A model generated the notes under the pieces. That model ran no database searches, had not been told where the DNA came from, and saw only the letters and a program-made list of their open reading frames with translations. Both the position numbers and the translations under genes were made by a program. Of a DNA stretch of 64,000 nucleotides, positions 45,061 to 53,527 are shown in pieces. The number at the start of each line of letters is the position of its first letter. The first letter of the stretch is position 1. The stretch comes from MWDV01 sp002070715 (lineage in GTDB: Bacteria > Verrucomicrobiota > Verrucomicrobiia > Limisphaerales > MWDV01): positions 130,829 to 194,828 of the forward strand of contig DAONTI010000003.1 in assembly GCA_035411585.1 (NCBI GenBank), written 5' to 3'.

Positions 45061-47445
45061 TCACGCCATCGCGCGGGCGATGCTGTTCCACCAAGCGTCG
45101 TGCAACTCGGCAAGCGGGACGGCGAATTCACCGGCGGCGGTTTTGACCGTCAATTGATCCCCGCCGACGGTGCCGATCCGCACCGCCGGCACACCCATCA
45201 GCTTGGCGCGTTCCACCACTTTCACAGCATCAAGGGCAGGACAACTGATGACCACGCGCGATTGGGTTTCACCAAAGAGCAACGCATCCAAACGGGACGC
45301 CGTCCTTCTACCCGATTCCTCTCCCTCCGCGGGCGAATTGGAAGGATTGGTCAGCGACGTCAGATCAATCGTGGCGCCAACCAACCGCGGGGTTTCAGAA
45401 TCTCCCCCCTGGCTGATACAGCATTCCGCCAGCGCCACCGCCAAACCGCCTTCACTGCAATCGTGTGCGCTCTTCACCAAACCGGATTGAATCAGGCCGA
45501 GCAAGGTGGTGTGCAGCGTTTTTGCCGTTTCGAGGTCACAACGCGGCGGCGCGCCGTTTTTGAGGCCGTGCATCACCTGTAAATAGGCGCTGCCCCCGAG
45601 GCCTTGCAATGGCGTATCCTCGACAGCGTCGCCCAGTAAAATGATGGCGTCGTCCGCATCCTTGAACCATTGCGTCGTGACGTGTTCGGGTTTTTCGATC
45701 AGACCGACGACGGCGATCACAGGGGTCGGATCAATCGGTCCGGCGGGGTTTTGATTGTAAAGCGAGCAATTGCCGCCGGTGACGGGGGCGTTGAACGCCC
45801 GGCAGCCATCCGCCAGGCCGCGCACCGATTCCGCGATCTGCCAGAACAGTTCCGGCTCCGTCGGGCTGGGCATATTGAGATTGTCGGTGGCGCCCAACGG
45901 AATCGCACCGGCGCAAGCCAAGTTGCGGCACGCCTCGGCCACGGCGATTTTAGCGCCTTCGTAGGGATCGAGATACGCGTAGGCGCCGTTGCAATCCACC
46001 GTCAGCGCGATCAGTTTTTCAGGAAAGGATTTGGCTGTCGCGTCCCCCTGCGGAGGCAGTGAATCGGCTTGGATGCGGACCACGGCGGCATCGCTGCCGG
46101 GCGTCACCACCACGCCGCCGCTCCGTTGGGAATCAAATTGGCGGTATGCCCAGTTTTTGGAAGCGATGCTGGGCCAGGCCAGCAACCTTTTCAAATCCGC
46201 CGCCGGATTTTGCGTGTCGGACACTCCGTCCACCCGGAAGGCGCGGACGGCTGCCAAATATCCGGGCTCGGTCGCGGCGCGCTGATACACGGGCGATTCA
46301 TCGGTTATTTTTTTGGCGGGGATATCGGCCACACATTTGCCGCCGTGTTTGATCACCATGCGGCCCGTATCTGTCACCACGCCGATTTCAGCCCACGGCA
46401 CTTCCCATTTATCGAAAATCTGTTTTGCCTCCGCCTCCCGGCCCTGATGGATGACGATGAGCATGCGCTCCTGCGATTCTGACAGCATGATTTCGTAGCT
46501 GCTCATGCTCGGGGCGCGTTGCGGGACCCGGTCGAGTTCGATCTCGATCCCCGTGCCTGCGCGTGCGGCGGTTTCGCAGGTGGAACAAGTCAGCCCCGCC
46601 GCGCCCATGTCCTGCATCCCGGCCACCGCGCCGGTGGCGAGCAATTCCAGGCAGGCGCCGCACACCCGTTTTTCCATGACCGGATCGCCCGCCGGCACCG
46701 CGCCACGCTGGCGTTCCGCGGAGGCTTCCGTCAGATCCTGCGACGCAAACACCGCGCCCGCGAGCCCGTCCCGTCCCGTCGCCGGGCCCAGGTAAAACAC
46801 CGGATTTCCCACGCCTTGCGCCGCGCCGCGCGTGATCTGTTCATGCCGCAGCACGCCAAGACAAAAGGCGTTCACGAGCGGGTTGCCCGCGTAGGTCGGG
46901 TCGAAATAAACCTCTCCCGCCACCGTCGGGAGGCCAAAGTGATTACCGTAATGCGCAAGGCCGCTGATCACCCCGGCAAAGAGCTGCCGATTGTTTTGCA
47001 CCGCCGCTGTGTCGGGCGCGCTTTCGTCTTCGCTTGTGATCGGACCGAAGCGTAGCGAGTTCATCGCGCAGAGCGGTCGCGCACCCATGGTGAAGATGTC
47101 GCGGATGACCCCGCCGACACCTGTGGCGGCGCCATGAAACGGCTCAATCGCGCTCGGATGATTGTGGGACTCGATTTTGAAGGCGATGGCGACGCCGTCT
47201 CCAATATCCACCACCCCGGCGTTTTCCTCGCCCGCGCCGACGAGGATCCGGGGCGACTGCGTGGGAAAGGTCTTGAGCAGCGGCTTGGTGTTTTTGTAAC
47301 TGCAATGCTCGCTCCACATCACCGAAAACACGCCCAACTCGGTATAGGTCGGCTCGCGGCCGAGGATCTGTTTGACGTGGGCGTATTCTTCGGGAGTCAG
47401 ATTATGCTGGGCAACCAGTTCGGGCGTAATGACGGGTTCGTTCAT
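45061..47445 (-). CDS. purL: Phosphoribosylformylglycinamidine synthase subunit II
   Basis: 794 aa from the ATG at 47445 (the longer frame's first 21 residues look untranslated). It makes formylglycinamidine ribonucleotide in purine synthesis with PurQ-supplied ammonia. Motifs: WSEHCSYKNTKPLL, KIESHNHPSAIEPFHGAATGVGG, ATGRDGLAGAVFASQDL, GDPVMEKRVCGACLELL, TGGNCSLYN and DCSEGGLAVALAECC. The length fits the small-type PurL (about 740) with some extra residues near 680-715, where a low-complexity NPSNSPAEGEESGRR loop sits. PurQ and PurS are not adjacent. It stands alone, convergent with the kinase-like gene. Confidence 0.95.
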   Translation of the reverse strand: MNEPVITPELVAQHNLTPEEYAHVKQILGREPTYTELGVFSVMWSEHCSYKNTKPLLKTFPTQSPRILVGAGEENAGVVDIGDGVAIAFKIESHNHPSAIEPFHGAATGVGGVIRDIFTMGARPLCAMNSLRFGPITSEDESAPDTAAVQNNRQLFAGVISGLAHYGNHFGLPTVAGEVYFDPTYAGNPLVNAFCLGVLRHEQITRGAAQGVGNPVFYLGPATGRDGLAGAVFASQDLTEASAERQRGAVPAGDPVMEKRVCGACLELLATGAVAGMQDMGAAGLTCSTCETAARAGTGIEIELDRVPQRAPSMSSYEIMLSESQERMLIVIHQGREAEAKQIFDKWEVPWAEIGVVTDTGRMVIKHGGKCVADIPAKKITDESPVYQRAATEPGYLAAVRAFRVDGVSDTQNPAADLKRLLAWPSIASKNWAYRQFDSQRSGGVVVTPGSDAAVVRIQADSLPPQGDATAKSFPEKLIALTVDCNGAYAYLDPYEGAKIAVAEACRNLACAGAIPLGATDNLNMPSPTEPELFWQIAESVRGLADGCRAFNAPVTGGNCSLYNQNPAGPIDPTPVIAVVGLIEKPEHVTTQWFKDADDAIILLGDAVEDTPLQGLGGSAYLQVMHGLKNGAPPRCDLETAKTLHTTLLGLIQSGLVKSAHDCSEGGLAVALAECCISQGGDSETPRLVGATIDLTSLTNPSNSPAEGEESGRRTASRLDALLFGETQSRVVISCPALDAVKVVERAKLMGVPAVRIGTVGGDQLTVKTAAGEFAVPLAELHDAWWNSIARAMA

Positions 47446-47732
47446 AACTAAGATGGACAAGGTTAAAATCAGTTCAAGCGGCGATCCTTCCGCGGCGGCG
47501 ACGGGCAAAATCCCAATCGCTGGGAATCGCCAAGGCGTATTCCCCGGCGCACCCCGCCGGGTTGAACCGGGCTTTTGCGGTTGGGCGAATGGATTCGGTG
47601 TTCATGTCAAAACGGGACGCACCCGTTAAAAAATTCGCCGGGCAGCGTGGGGAATTGGCCCGCAGCAGGCGAGCTTTTTTCCCGTCACGCTTTCCCCGGT
47701 CCGGAAAGCCTGCTAACTACTGGGGGCATTTG

Positions 47733-48836
47733 ATGAAAGTGTTTCTCCAAATTCGGTGGATGCGCCTGCTGGCGGGCTTGGGGTTGGCGGCCGGCCTGGC
47801 GCTGGGAGCCCGGGCGCACGAAGTCGGTTTAAGTACCGCCGTGGCGCAGGTGCGGACCCAGGCCGTGACGGTGGAACTGACCTTCGCCCTCAAGGACGCG
47901 GAGGAGCTGGCGGAACTGGATGCGAATCGCGATGGCCAGGTGACGGCGACGGAATTTGCGACGCGGGAAGACGAATACAACGAAATCATTGCCACCACCT
48001 GCGGACTGCGGCTGGGCGACGCCTTCATCCCCCCGGCGTCCGTGCGGAGCTTGCTGGACACCAGCAACAATGTGGTCAGCTTGCTGGAGTTTCCGGTGGG
48101 GATGTTTGAGCGCCTGGACCTGCATTTTGAGGTGATCCGCGAACTCCCCGCCGGACACCGGACGTTGTTCAGCTTGGTGAACGCAGCGGGCCAAACGATC
48201 ACCGAACGATTACTCAACCAGAATTCGCCCGTGACCACCATCCGCGGTGATGCGGAAGCGTCCGCGCCGGCTGGTGTCCTGCCGTCGTTCGCCGGATTCT
48301 TCTGGCTCGGCGTGGAGCATATCGGCATCGGCTACGACCATCTGATGTTCTTGTTCGGACTGTTGCTGGTCACCCATCGGTTTCGCGACGCGTTCGTGGT
48401 CATTAGCTGTTTCACCTTGGCGCATTCGATCACGCTGGCGGTGGCAACGTTTGACCTGTTGAATCTGCCCGGCGAATACACCGAACCCCTGATCGCCGCG
48501 ACGATCATTTACGTGGGCGCGGAAAACATCCTGCGCCGGGGACATCCCCGCGGTCGCTGGTTGCTCACCTTTCTCTTCGGCTTGATTCACGGTTTCGGAT
48601 TCGCCTCGGTGCTGCGGGATTTGGGCGTGGGCGCCCGGGGCGGCGGCGTGACGATGCCGTTGTTGGCCTTCAATCTGGGCGTGGAACTGGGGCAGATTGC
48701 CATCGCCGCGATGGCGCTGCCGATCATCTGGCGGCTGCACCGGAACCCGGCGTTCGTCCGTTATCTGGTGCCGGGCGGCTCGGCGGTGGTGGTGGTGCTG
48801 GGGGTATTTTGGTTGATCCAGCGCGTGTGGTTTTGA
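47733..48836 (+). CDS. HupE/UreJ-family membrane protein with periplasmic EF-hand
   Basis: 367 aa from the ATG at 47733. A signal peptide (LLAGLGLAAGLALGARAHE) leads to a soluble N-terminal half (~30-185) that contains a perfect EF-hand loop D63-A-N65-R-D67-G-Q-V-T-A-T-E74. The C-terminal half has six to seven helices with VEHIGIGYDHLMFLFGLLL, LAHSITLA and GLIHGFGFAS, the His-rich signature of the HupE/UreJ_2 family, linked to nickel or cobalt handling. The metal is inferred only from the family. The N-terminal extension back to 47562 was rejected as Arg-rich and signal-incompatible. Confidence 0.85.
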   Translation: MKVFLQIRWMRLLAGLGLAAGLALGARAHEVGLSTAVAQVRTQAVTVELTFALKDAEELAELDANRDGQVTATEFATREDEYNEIIATTCGLRLGDAFIPPASVRSLLDTSNNVVSLLEFPVGMFERLDLHFEVIRELPAGHRTLFSLVNAAGQTITERLLNQNSPVTTIRGDAEASAPAGVLPSFAGFFWLGVEHIGIGYDHLMFLFGLLLVTHRFRDAFVVISCFTLAHSITLAVATFDLLNLPGEYTEPLIAATIIYVGAENILRRGHPRGRWLLTFLFGLIHGFGFASVLRDLGVGARGGGVTMPLLAFNLGVELGQIAIAAMALPIIWRLHRNPAFVRYLVPGGSAVVVVLGVFWLIQRVWF

Positions 48837-48838
48837 AT

Positions 48839-48882
48839 CGGGGGACGGCGGGGGACGACCACCGCCCCGCCGCCGTCCCCCG
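48839..48882. terminator. Strong GC hairpin between convergent genes
   Basis: 13-bp perfect stem CGGGGGACGGCGG/CCGCCGTCCCCCG (48839-48851 and 48870-48882) with an 18-nt loop that can pair further. It lies between the convergent hupE-like and ycfL-like genes, starting 3 nt after the former's stop. No proper T-run on either strand, so it is a terminator-like or transcript-stabilising hairpin rather than a classic intrinsic terminator. Confidence 0.6.
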
Positions 48883-48887
48883 CGAGA

Positions 48888-49313
48888 TTAACGCGCTTGC
48901 CGCACGCGGATGGTGAATCGCTTCGCGCGATCGTTGATCGAGACGAACTTCACCTGTTCTGTGGCGTTCTCGGTGAGGATGACCGGTACGAACGGTGTTT
49001 CGTCGCCGGTGCCGATGCCGTTCACGTCTTTGAACACACAATTGGCCTGCACTTCGATGCGACGATTCTCGCGGTTGCGCAACAACACGGTCACTTCAAG
49101 CCGACCGTCGGGCAGGGTTTGCGCGAAAGGCTGGCCGGTGACCGTGACCGACCGGCGCACGCCGCGATCAAGCAACACGACCGGCTCGGTGCTTTCGTAA
49201 GCGGGAGTTTTCGAGGGTTGCGGCGTGTACGGGCCTTTGTCGTACGTGCGGCAGCCGGCCAGCAGCAGGGTGGCGGCGGCGAGCGTGATGGTGGGCAGAA
49301 GGATCAGTTTCAT
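48888..49313 (-). CDS. YcfL-like lipoprotein
   Basis: 141 aa from the ATG at 49313. Lipobox LLLAGC with lipid-modified C21, then a short linker and a beta-rich domain: GRLEVTVLLRNRENRRIEVQ, ANCVFKDVNGI, then VPVILTENATEQVKFVSIND. This strand pattern (polar R-N-x-x ... F.D..G) matches DUF1425/YcfL. In E. coli ycfL lies beside lpoB, and here an LpoB-like gene is two genes upstream on the same strand. The ATG overlaps the stop of the TPR lipoprotein gene by 4 nt (ATGA). Probably an outer-membrane lipoprotein of the cell-wall synthesis cluster. Confidence 0.78.
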   Translation of the reverse strand: MKLILLPTITLAAATLLLAGCRTYDKGPYTPQPSKTPAYESTEPVVLLDRGVRRSVTVTGQPFAQTLPDGRLEVTVLLRNRENRRIEVQANCVFKDVNGIGTGDETPFVPVILTENATEQVKFVSINDRAKRFTIRVRQAR

Positions 49314-50575
49314 TGTGTTTGTGGTGTGGTTGATGTGTCGCTGACAAAAATAACCTGGTCCGGCCCTCCGGCGGGCACGGTGAATGAGACGGTTTTGGTC
49401 AGTTTTTCCACGGGTTTCCCGGCGGCATCGAGAAATTGAATCGTCGCCGTGTGCGCGCCCGGGGGCAGGATCAACTGGGCGAAGCTGAGCCACTGCGGCA
49501 GATTATCCCACATGCGCACATCGGCCTCCGGCGAAGCGGCCGAGGAAACAATTTTGCTGACCAACCCCGCCGCCAACAGACCCAGACCGACGCTATTGGC
49601 GGTGCTGTGCCGGTTGCCAGTGCCCGCCAGGACGGCGCCGCTTACAATCGCCGCGTCGCCGAAAGAATCCGTGGCTGACTTGAACACCGCTTGGTTGGCG
49701 AGAATATGGTCCATCACGCGACCGCCGCGCGTGGTGGCTTGAAAATTCACGTCGTCCACCGGCGCGATGGGAATGTTCAGGTTATTCAGACTCAAGCGCG
49801 CCGATTTGACCGACGAGGGGCGCGTGCGAAACCGCAATTGTTCGCCGTAATTGCCGGTGGCGTATTTCACGGGACCGGGACCGAATTCGACAATAAAGAG
49901 CGTGTTCACGGCGGGATTGAGGGGCGGCAGACTGGCATTGCGCACGTTCGCCTGCGCACGCTGCAAGGCGTCCGTGCCGTCCCCTCCCAGCTTGGCCGTG
50001 GCCAGGGCCTCCAAGTAATCCGGCAGTACCCAGTCGCCGGCGTAGGTCTTGTCCGCAGTGTCGCTGTCCTCAAACTGCGCGCTGCGGAAACAGGCGCGCG
50101 CGTTGTCCAGTTCGCCGTCGCGCCAATACAGCACGCCGCGATAAAAATAAGCCATGCTCCGCTCGTACGGTTCGCCGATGAACGTCTTGCGCGATTCGCG
50201 TTGAAACAGACCGCGCGACTTTCGGGCTTCCGCGTCCGGGCCGTAAATCCCCTGCAGCGTCAGCAAAGCGTCATCGAGCAAGGGCCGGGCCTCGGCAAAT
50301 TTGCCCTGGCGCATGGCGGCGGCGGCGGTGCGGTATTGCCAGAGCACCCGATCCCGCGCCGGCCCTTCGGCGGCCATCCGGGGCCCGTCCACCAGAATGT
50401 CACCCGTCAAGGCGGTGGACGGAGTGGAAGTGGTGGCGCAACCGACGAAGACAAGCACCACGGCAAGAGCGGTCGCTTTTACCGTCAAGGCACAGCGGCG
50501 CCAAAGCGCGAGGCCGGCAAAGGCGGCGGCCCCGGGCGTCTTGGCGTCTTGGCGTCCTGGCGTTAGTGCTTTCAT
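49310..50575 (-). CDS. TPR-containing lipoprotein (COG3014-like)
   Basis: 421 aa from the ATG at 50575. A long N-region precedes a lipobox VFVGC (C46); a TTG near 50488 would give a normal-length signal, so the start is uncertain. Residues ~90-230 are helical and TPR-like (AAAMRQGKFAEARPLLDDALL, ERSMAYFYRGVLYWRDGELDNARACFRSA). The C-terminal half has FIVEFGPGPVKYATG and a glycine-rich AAIVSGAVLAGTG segment. In proteobacteria a protein of this composition sits with lpoB and ycfL, as here. Envelope function, possibly in peptidoglycan synthase activation, is inferred from context. Confidence 0.72.
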   Translation of the reverse strand: MKALTPGRQDAKTPGAAAFAGLALWRRCALTVKATALAVVLVFVGCATTSTPSTALTGDILVDGPRMAAEGPARDRVLWQYRTAAAAMRQGKFAEARPLLDDALLTLQGIYGPDAEARKSRGLFQRESRKTFIGEPYERSMAYFYRGVLYWRDGELDNARACFRSAQFEDSDTADKTYAGDWVLPDYLEALATAKLGGDGTDALQRAQANVRNASLPPLNPAVNTLFIVEFGPGPVKYATGNYGEQLRFRTRPSSVKSARLSLNNLNIPIAPVDDVNFQATTRGGRVMDHILANQAVFKSATDSFGDAAIVSGAVLAGTGNRHSTANSVGLGLLAAGLVSKIVSSAASPEADVRMWDNLPQWLSFAQLILPPGAHTATIQFLDAAGKPVEKLTKTVSFTVPAGGPDQVIFVSDTSTTPQTQ

Positions 50576-50788
50576 CAACAAAGGGTGTTCAACCCAATCA
50601 ACGGATTGGCCCCGATTTCAACGGCATGCCTCGGGCTTATCGGATGGCTCCTGCTGTGGAATTTCGTCGGCAGTTCTCACTTTAACCCAACGCATCGCCC
50701 GCACAGCTATCGCGACGAGGGGATGCGGTCTTTCGGGTAATGCACACGCATCGCTCTGCTCCCGCGTGTATTGGTCGCCGCTGGAGGG

Positions 50789-51421
50789 CTACCGATACGC
50801 CGCGTCCTCCAGCCCCTGCTTTTTCATCTCCGCCATGTCTTCCCAGACGATGGCGCTGGTGCGGGCGTCAATCAGTTGAAACGCGTACAAGATGTAATCG
50901 CTCGTGCCCGCCTTGGTGCGCGTGGACATGCCCTCCAGCGAACCGGTCAGGAAATAATCCGCGCCCTTGAATTCCTGCATCCCGGGATCGGTGGTGGCGG
51001 TGACAGCGCCCTCCCGCTTGAGGTTGCGCTCCTTTTCCAATGCCGCCATCCGGTCGCGCGCCAGGAACGTCACCTTGCCGAAGGTCTTTGAGTTGAGCTG
51101 CGCCCGGATGCGCGTGAGGAAGATGTCCTTGTTGATCGGGAAACGTGTTTTGTTCTCGACGGGATCGAGCACCACGATCGGCGGCGTGGGGGCGTTCGCG
51201 ATCTGCGGAATGGCCAGGATGCTGCGCGCCATTTGGTCCGCAACCGCCACGAGATCTTGCGATTCGATACCCGTGCCGGCCACAAAGCCTTGTTCGTCGG
51301 CGTTCAGGCGGGTGACGCCCGTGCCGGAAGGATTCTTGACGCCGCTGGAGGCACAACCCGTGACCAGTGCCAACGTGGCGGCGGAGATAAGGATGAAGGT
51401 GGTTTTGCTCAGTTTTTTCAT
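50789..51421 (-). CDS. lpoB: LpoB-like penicillin-binding protein activator
   Basis: 210 aa lipoprotein. Lipobox LVTGC gives lipid-modified C23. The globular domain has DLVAVADQMARSILAIPQIANA, PPIVVLDPVENKTRFPINKDIFLTRIRAQL, KVTFLARDRMAAL, GADYFLTGSLEGMS and YAFQLIDARTSAIVWED, in the order of the LpoB/CsgG-like fold. In enterobacteria LpoB spans the periplasm to switch on PBP1B. It is flanked on the same strand by a glycine-zipper protein (22-nt gap) upstream and, 213 nt later, the TPR lipoprotein and YcfL-like genes. It ends cleanly after LEDAAYR. Confidence 0.85.
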   Translation of the reverse strand: MKKLSKTTFILISAATLALVTGCASSGVKNPSGTGVTRLNADEQGFVAGTGIESQDLVAVADQMARSILAIPQIANAPTPPIVVLDPVENKTRFPINKDIFLTRIRAQLNSKTFGKVTFLARDRMAALEKERNLKREGAVTATTDPGMQEFKGADYFLTGSLEGMSTRTKAGTSDYILYAFQLIDARTSAIVWEDMAEMKKQGLEDAAYR

Positions 51422-51442
51422 GTGTGTGGAATCGTTAAATTG

Positions 51443-52174
51443 TCAAAAAGTCGGCGCATCCGGCACCGCGGGCGCATCCGCGATTTGCGGGCGCGGCGTC
51501 CAGTAGTAAGTCGAGTTCGGGGCGGGCCGGGAGGTGGCCGGGTTCTGGACTACCGGCGGGGGAGCAGTCGGAGGCGCTGGGGGTTGCTGCGTTGCCGGCG
51601 GCGACGAAACAGGCGTCGCGTTTCGTTGTTCCTGTCGGCGGGCGGCGTGTTCGGCAACCCCGCCGAGCACCAATCCCGCACCCGCGCCAATGGCCGCACC
51701 GGCGCCGGCGTCACCGGTCCCCGCACCGATCAACGCCCCTGATGCCGCGCCCAGCAACGCGCCGCCCAGGGTGTAATTGGGACGCGCAGGCCGATAATAC
51801 CATCCCGGCGCGCAGTAGGCGTTGGGGGCATAATAGACATAGCCGGCATGTCCGCCCTCGGTGTAGCCATAGCCAATGTTCGCTGTCGCGGCCGGCACAT
51901 AAACCGATCCCGCCGCATAATAATCATCCCGTCGCCGCGCCTCGCCCATCAACGCGCCAGCCAACCAGCCGATGCCCGCGCCAATGGCGGCGCCCTCGCC
52001 GGAAAAGCGGCGATGATAGTGGCCCCGGTGCCGATACGTATGCCCGCCGGTCACGCCGCCAATGACCCCGCCCAAGGCGGCGCCCGTGAAGGCTTCCGGA
52101 CCAAACCACTGGGCTTGCGCCGGCCACAGGATGCCGGCGGTCAGCATGAGAAGCAGCGGTTTTTTCATGTTCAT
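51443..52174 (-). CDS. Glycine-zipper envelope protein
   Basis: 243 aa. Signal peptide (PLLLMLTAGILWPAQAQ), then glycine-zipper stretches: GAALGGVIGGVTGG, GAAIGAGIGWLAGALMG, and GAASGALIGAGTGDAGAGAAIGA followed by GLVLGG. Tyr-rich loops (VYYAPNAYCAPGWYYRPARP) and a Pro-rich C-terminus separate them. Gly-x3-Gly helices pack in membranes, so this is probably an outer-membrane or lipoprotein-partner structural protein. It opens the cluster with lpoB, the TPR lipoprotein and the YcfL-like gene. No enzymatic motif. Confidence 0.75.
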   Translation of the reverse strand: MNMKKPLLLMLTAGILWPAQAQWFGPEAFTGAALGGVIGGVTGGHTYRHRGHYHRRFSGEGAAIGAGIGWLAGALMGEARRRDDYYAAGSVYVPAATANIGYGYTEGGHAGYVYYAPNAYCAPGWYYRPARPNYTLGGALLGAASGALIGAGTGDAGAGAAIGAGAGLVLGGVAEHAARRQEQRNATPVSSPPATQQPPAPPTAPPPVVQNPATSRPAPNSTYYWTPRPQIADAPAVPDAPTF

Positions 52175-52273
52175 CCGTTCGACGTTGAAATCCCGGTTTT
52201 ATTCGTGAGGAGAATTTACCACGAACACGGCTTGGAGCAATCCGGGGCTGACCGCAAACTCCGGTTTTCCCCC

Positions 52274-52308
52274 AAAAACAGCGCCCGCCAGCGCGCGGCT
52301 GACGGGCG
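52274..52308 (-). terminator. Intrinsic terminator of the pgk-tpiA-secG operon
   Basis: On the minus strand an 11-bp stem CGCCCGTCAGC/GCTGGCGGGCG (one G-U wobble) with loop CGCGC, followed by CTGTTTTT. It begins 17 nt beyond the secG stop. Confidence 0.75.
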
Positions 52309-52325
52309 GGACGTGAAAGCCAAAC

Positions 52326-52706
52326 TCAATTCGTGGTCGCGGGCGCGGCCGGTGCGGGCAGCGCTGCGGGCGGTGCGGCTTCCACCGGCGGTTGCACCAA
52401 ACCGGCGGGAGGCTGGCGGTTCTGGTTTTCCAGTTCCCGCTCAAAACTGCTGCCCGAGCGGCTGCCGAAGACGCTTTGCAAAATGCCCAGGCCGAGCGAA
52501 AGCACGAAGAACAAGATAGCCGCGTATTTGGTGATTTTGGTGAGCATGTTGCCCGAGCCGGCGCCAAACAGGGCGTCGGTGGCGGCGCCGCCGAAGGCCA
52601 GGCCCGCGCCCGCCTCCTTCTTGGGCAGTTGAATGAGCACCAAGAGGATCAGCGCCAAACAGTTGAGCACCAGGATGAAGGTCAAAAGACCGATGATAAA
52701 TGCCAT
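52326..52706 (-). CDS. secG: Preprotein translocase subunit SecG
   Basis: 126 aa with two helices: LLTFILVLNCLALILLVLIQ, the SecG loop LPKKEAGAGLAFGGAATDALFGAGSGN, then ITKYAAILFFVLSLGLGIL. The G-x-G-x-A-F-GG-x-x loop is diagnostic. SecG assists SecYEG-driven protein export. The C-terminal ~40 residues are Pro/Ala-rich, longer than usual, as seen in several planctomycete/verrucomicrobial SecGs. It is 9 nt after the tpiA stop, in the common pgk-tpiA-secG order. Confidence 0.92.
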   Translation of the reverse strand: MAFIIGLLTFILVLNCLALILLVLIQLPKKEAGAGLAFGGAATDALFGAGSGNMLTKITKYAAILFFVLSLGLGILQSVFGSRSGSSFERELENQNRQPPAGLVQPPVEAAPPAALPAPAAPATTN

Positions 52707-52715
52707 AACAATCTA

Positions 52716-53480
52716 CTAGATGGAGTTTTTGATGATGTCCGTAAAACTGCGCGCTTCCAAGGCCGCGCCGCCCACGAGCGCACCGTCCACATCGGGCAGG
52801 CTCATGAGCTCCCGGGCGTTGGCCGGTTTCACGCTGCCTCCGTATTGGATGCGCACCTTACGGGCCACCGTTTCGTCAAACATGCCGGCGAGCACCCGGC
52901 GGATGAAGGCGTGCGCTTCCTGCGCCTGCGCCGGGCTGGCGGTCTTGCCGGTGCCAATGGCCCAGACGGGTTCGTAAGCCACAACGGTTTCCACCATTTG
53001 CTCCTTGTCCAATTCCGCGAGACTGCCGCGCACTTGGGTGGACAACACTTGTTCCGTCTGTCCCGCTTCGCGTTCGGCGAGCGTTTCCCCAATACATACA
53101 ATAGGTTTCAACGCGGCCCTGTGGACGGCCAGTGCTTTCCGGGCAATCAAGGCATCCGATTCCTGCTGGTACTGCCGCCGCTCCGAGTGGCCGAGGATGA
53201 CATAGCGCACCGAGAATTCCTTGAGCATCACCGCGGCGATCTCCCCCGTATAGGCGCCGACGTTATGTTCACTCATGTTCTGCGCGCCGAGCCGGATGTT
53301 CGAGTCGAGGATGGCCTTGGACACTTCGCTCAACGCGGTGTACGGCGGGCAGACGACGATGTCCACCTCCTTCACGTTGGCGAGTTCGAGTTTGAGGCCG
53401 GCGGCGAGGTCGAGCGCCTCCGCCACGGTCTTGTTCATCTTCCAGTTGCCGGCAATGATCAGTTTGCGTTCTTTGTTCAT
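52716..53480 (-). CDS. tpiA: Triosephosphate isomerase
   Basis: 254 aa from the ATG at 53480, usual length. KLIIAGNWKMNKT carries the catalytic Lys, VILGHSERRQ the catalytic His, VAYEPVWAIGTGKTA the catalytic Glu and loop 6, and YGGSVKPAN the phosphate-binding loop. It interconverts dihydroxyacetone phosphate and glyceraldehyde 3-phosphate. The frame's longer N-terminal extension has no homology and was dropped. It lies between pgk (47-nt gap) and secG. Confidence 0.96.
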   Translation of the reverse strand: MNKERKLIIAGNWKMNKTVAEALDLAAGLKLELANVKEVDIVVCPPYTALSEVSKAILDSNIRLGAQNMSEHNVGAYTGEIAAVMLKEFSVRYVILGHSERRQYQQESDALIARKALAVHRAALKPIVCIGETLAEREAGQTEQVLSTQVRGSLAELDKEQMVETVVAYEPVWAIGTGKTASPAQAQEAHAFIRRVLAGMFDETVARKVRIQYGGSVKPANARELMSLPDVDGALVGGAALEARSFTDIIKNSI

Positions 53481-53527
53481 TTGCAATCTCTCCGCATTTT
53501 GCGAGCCTGTCCGGGCCGCGTCAACGT

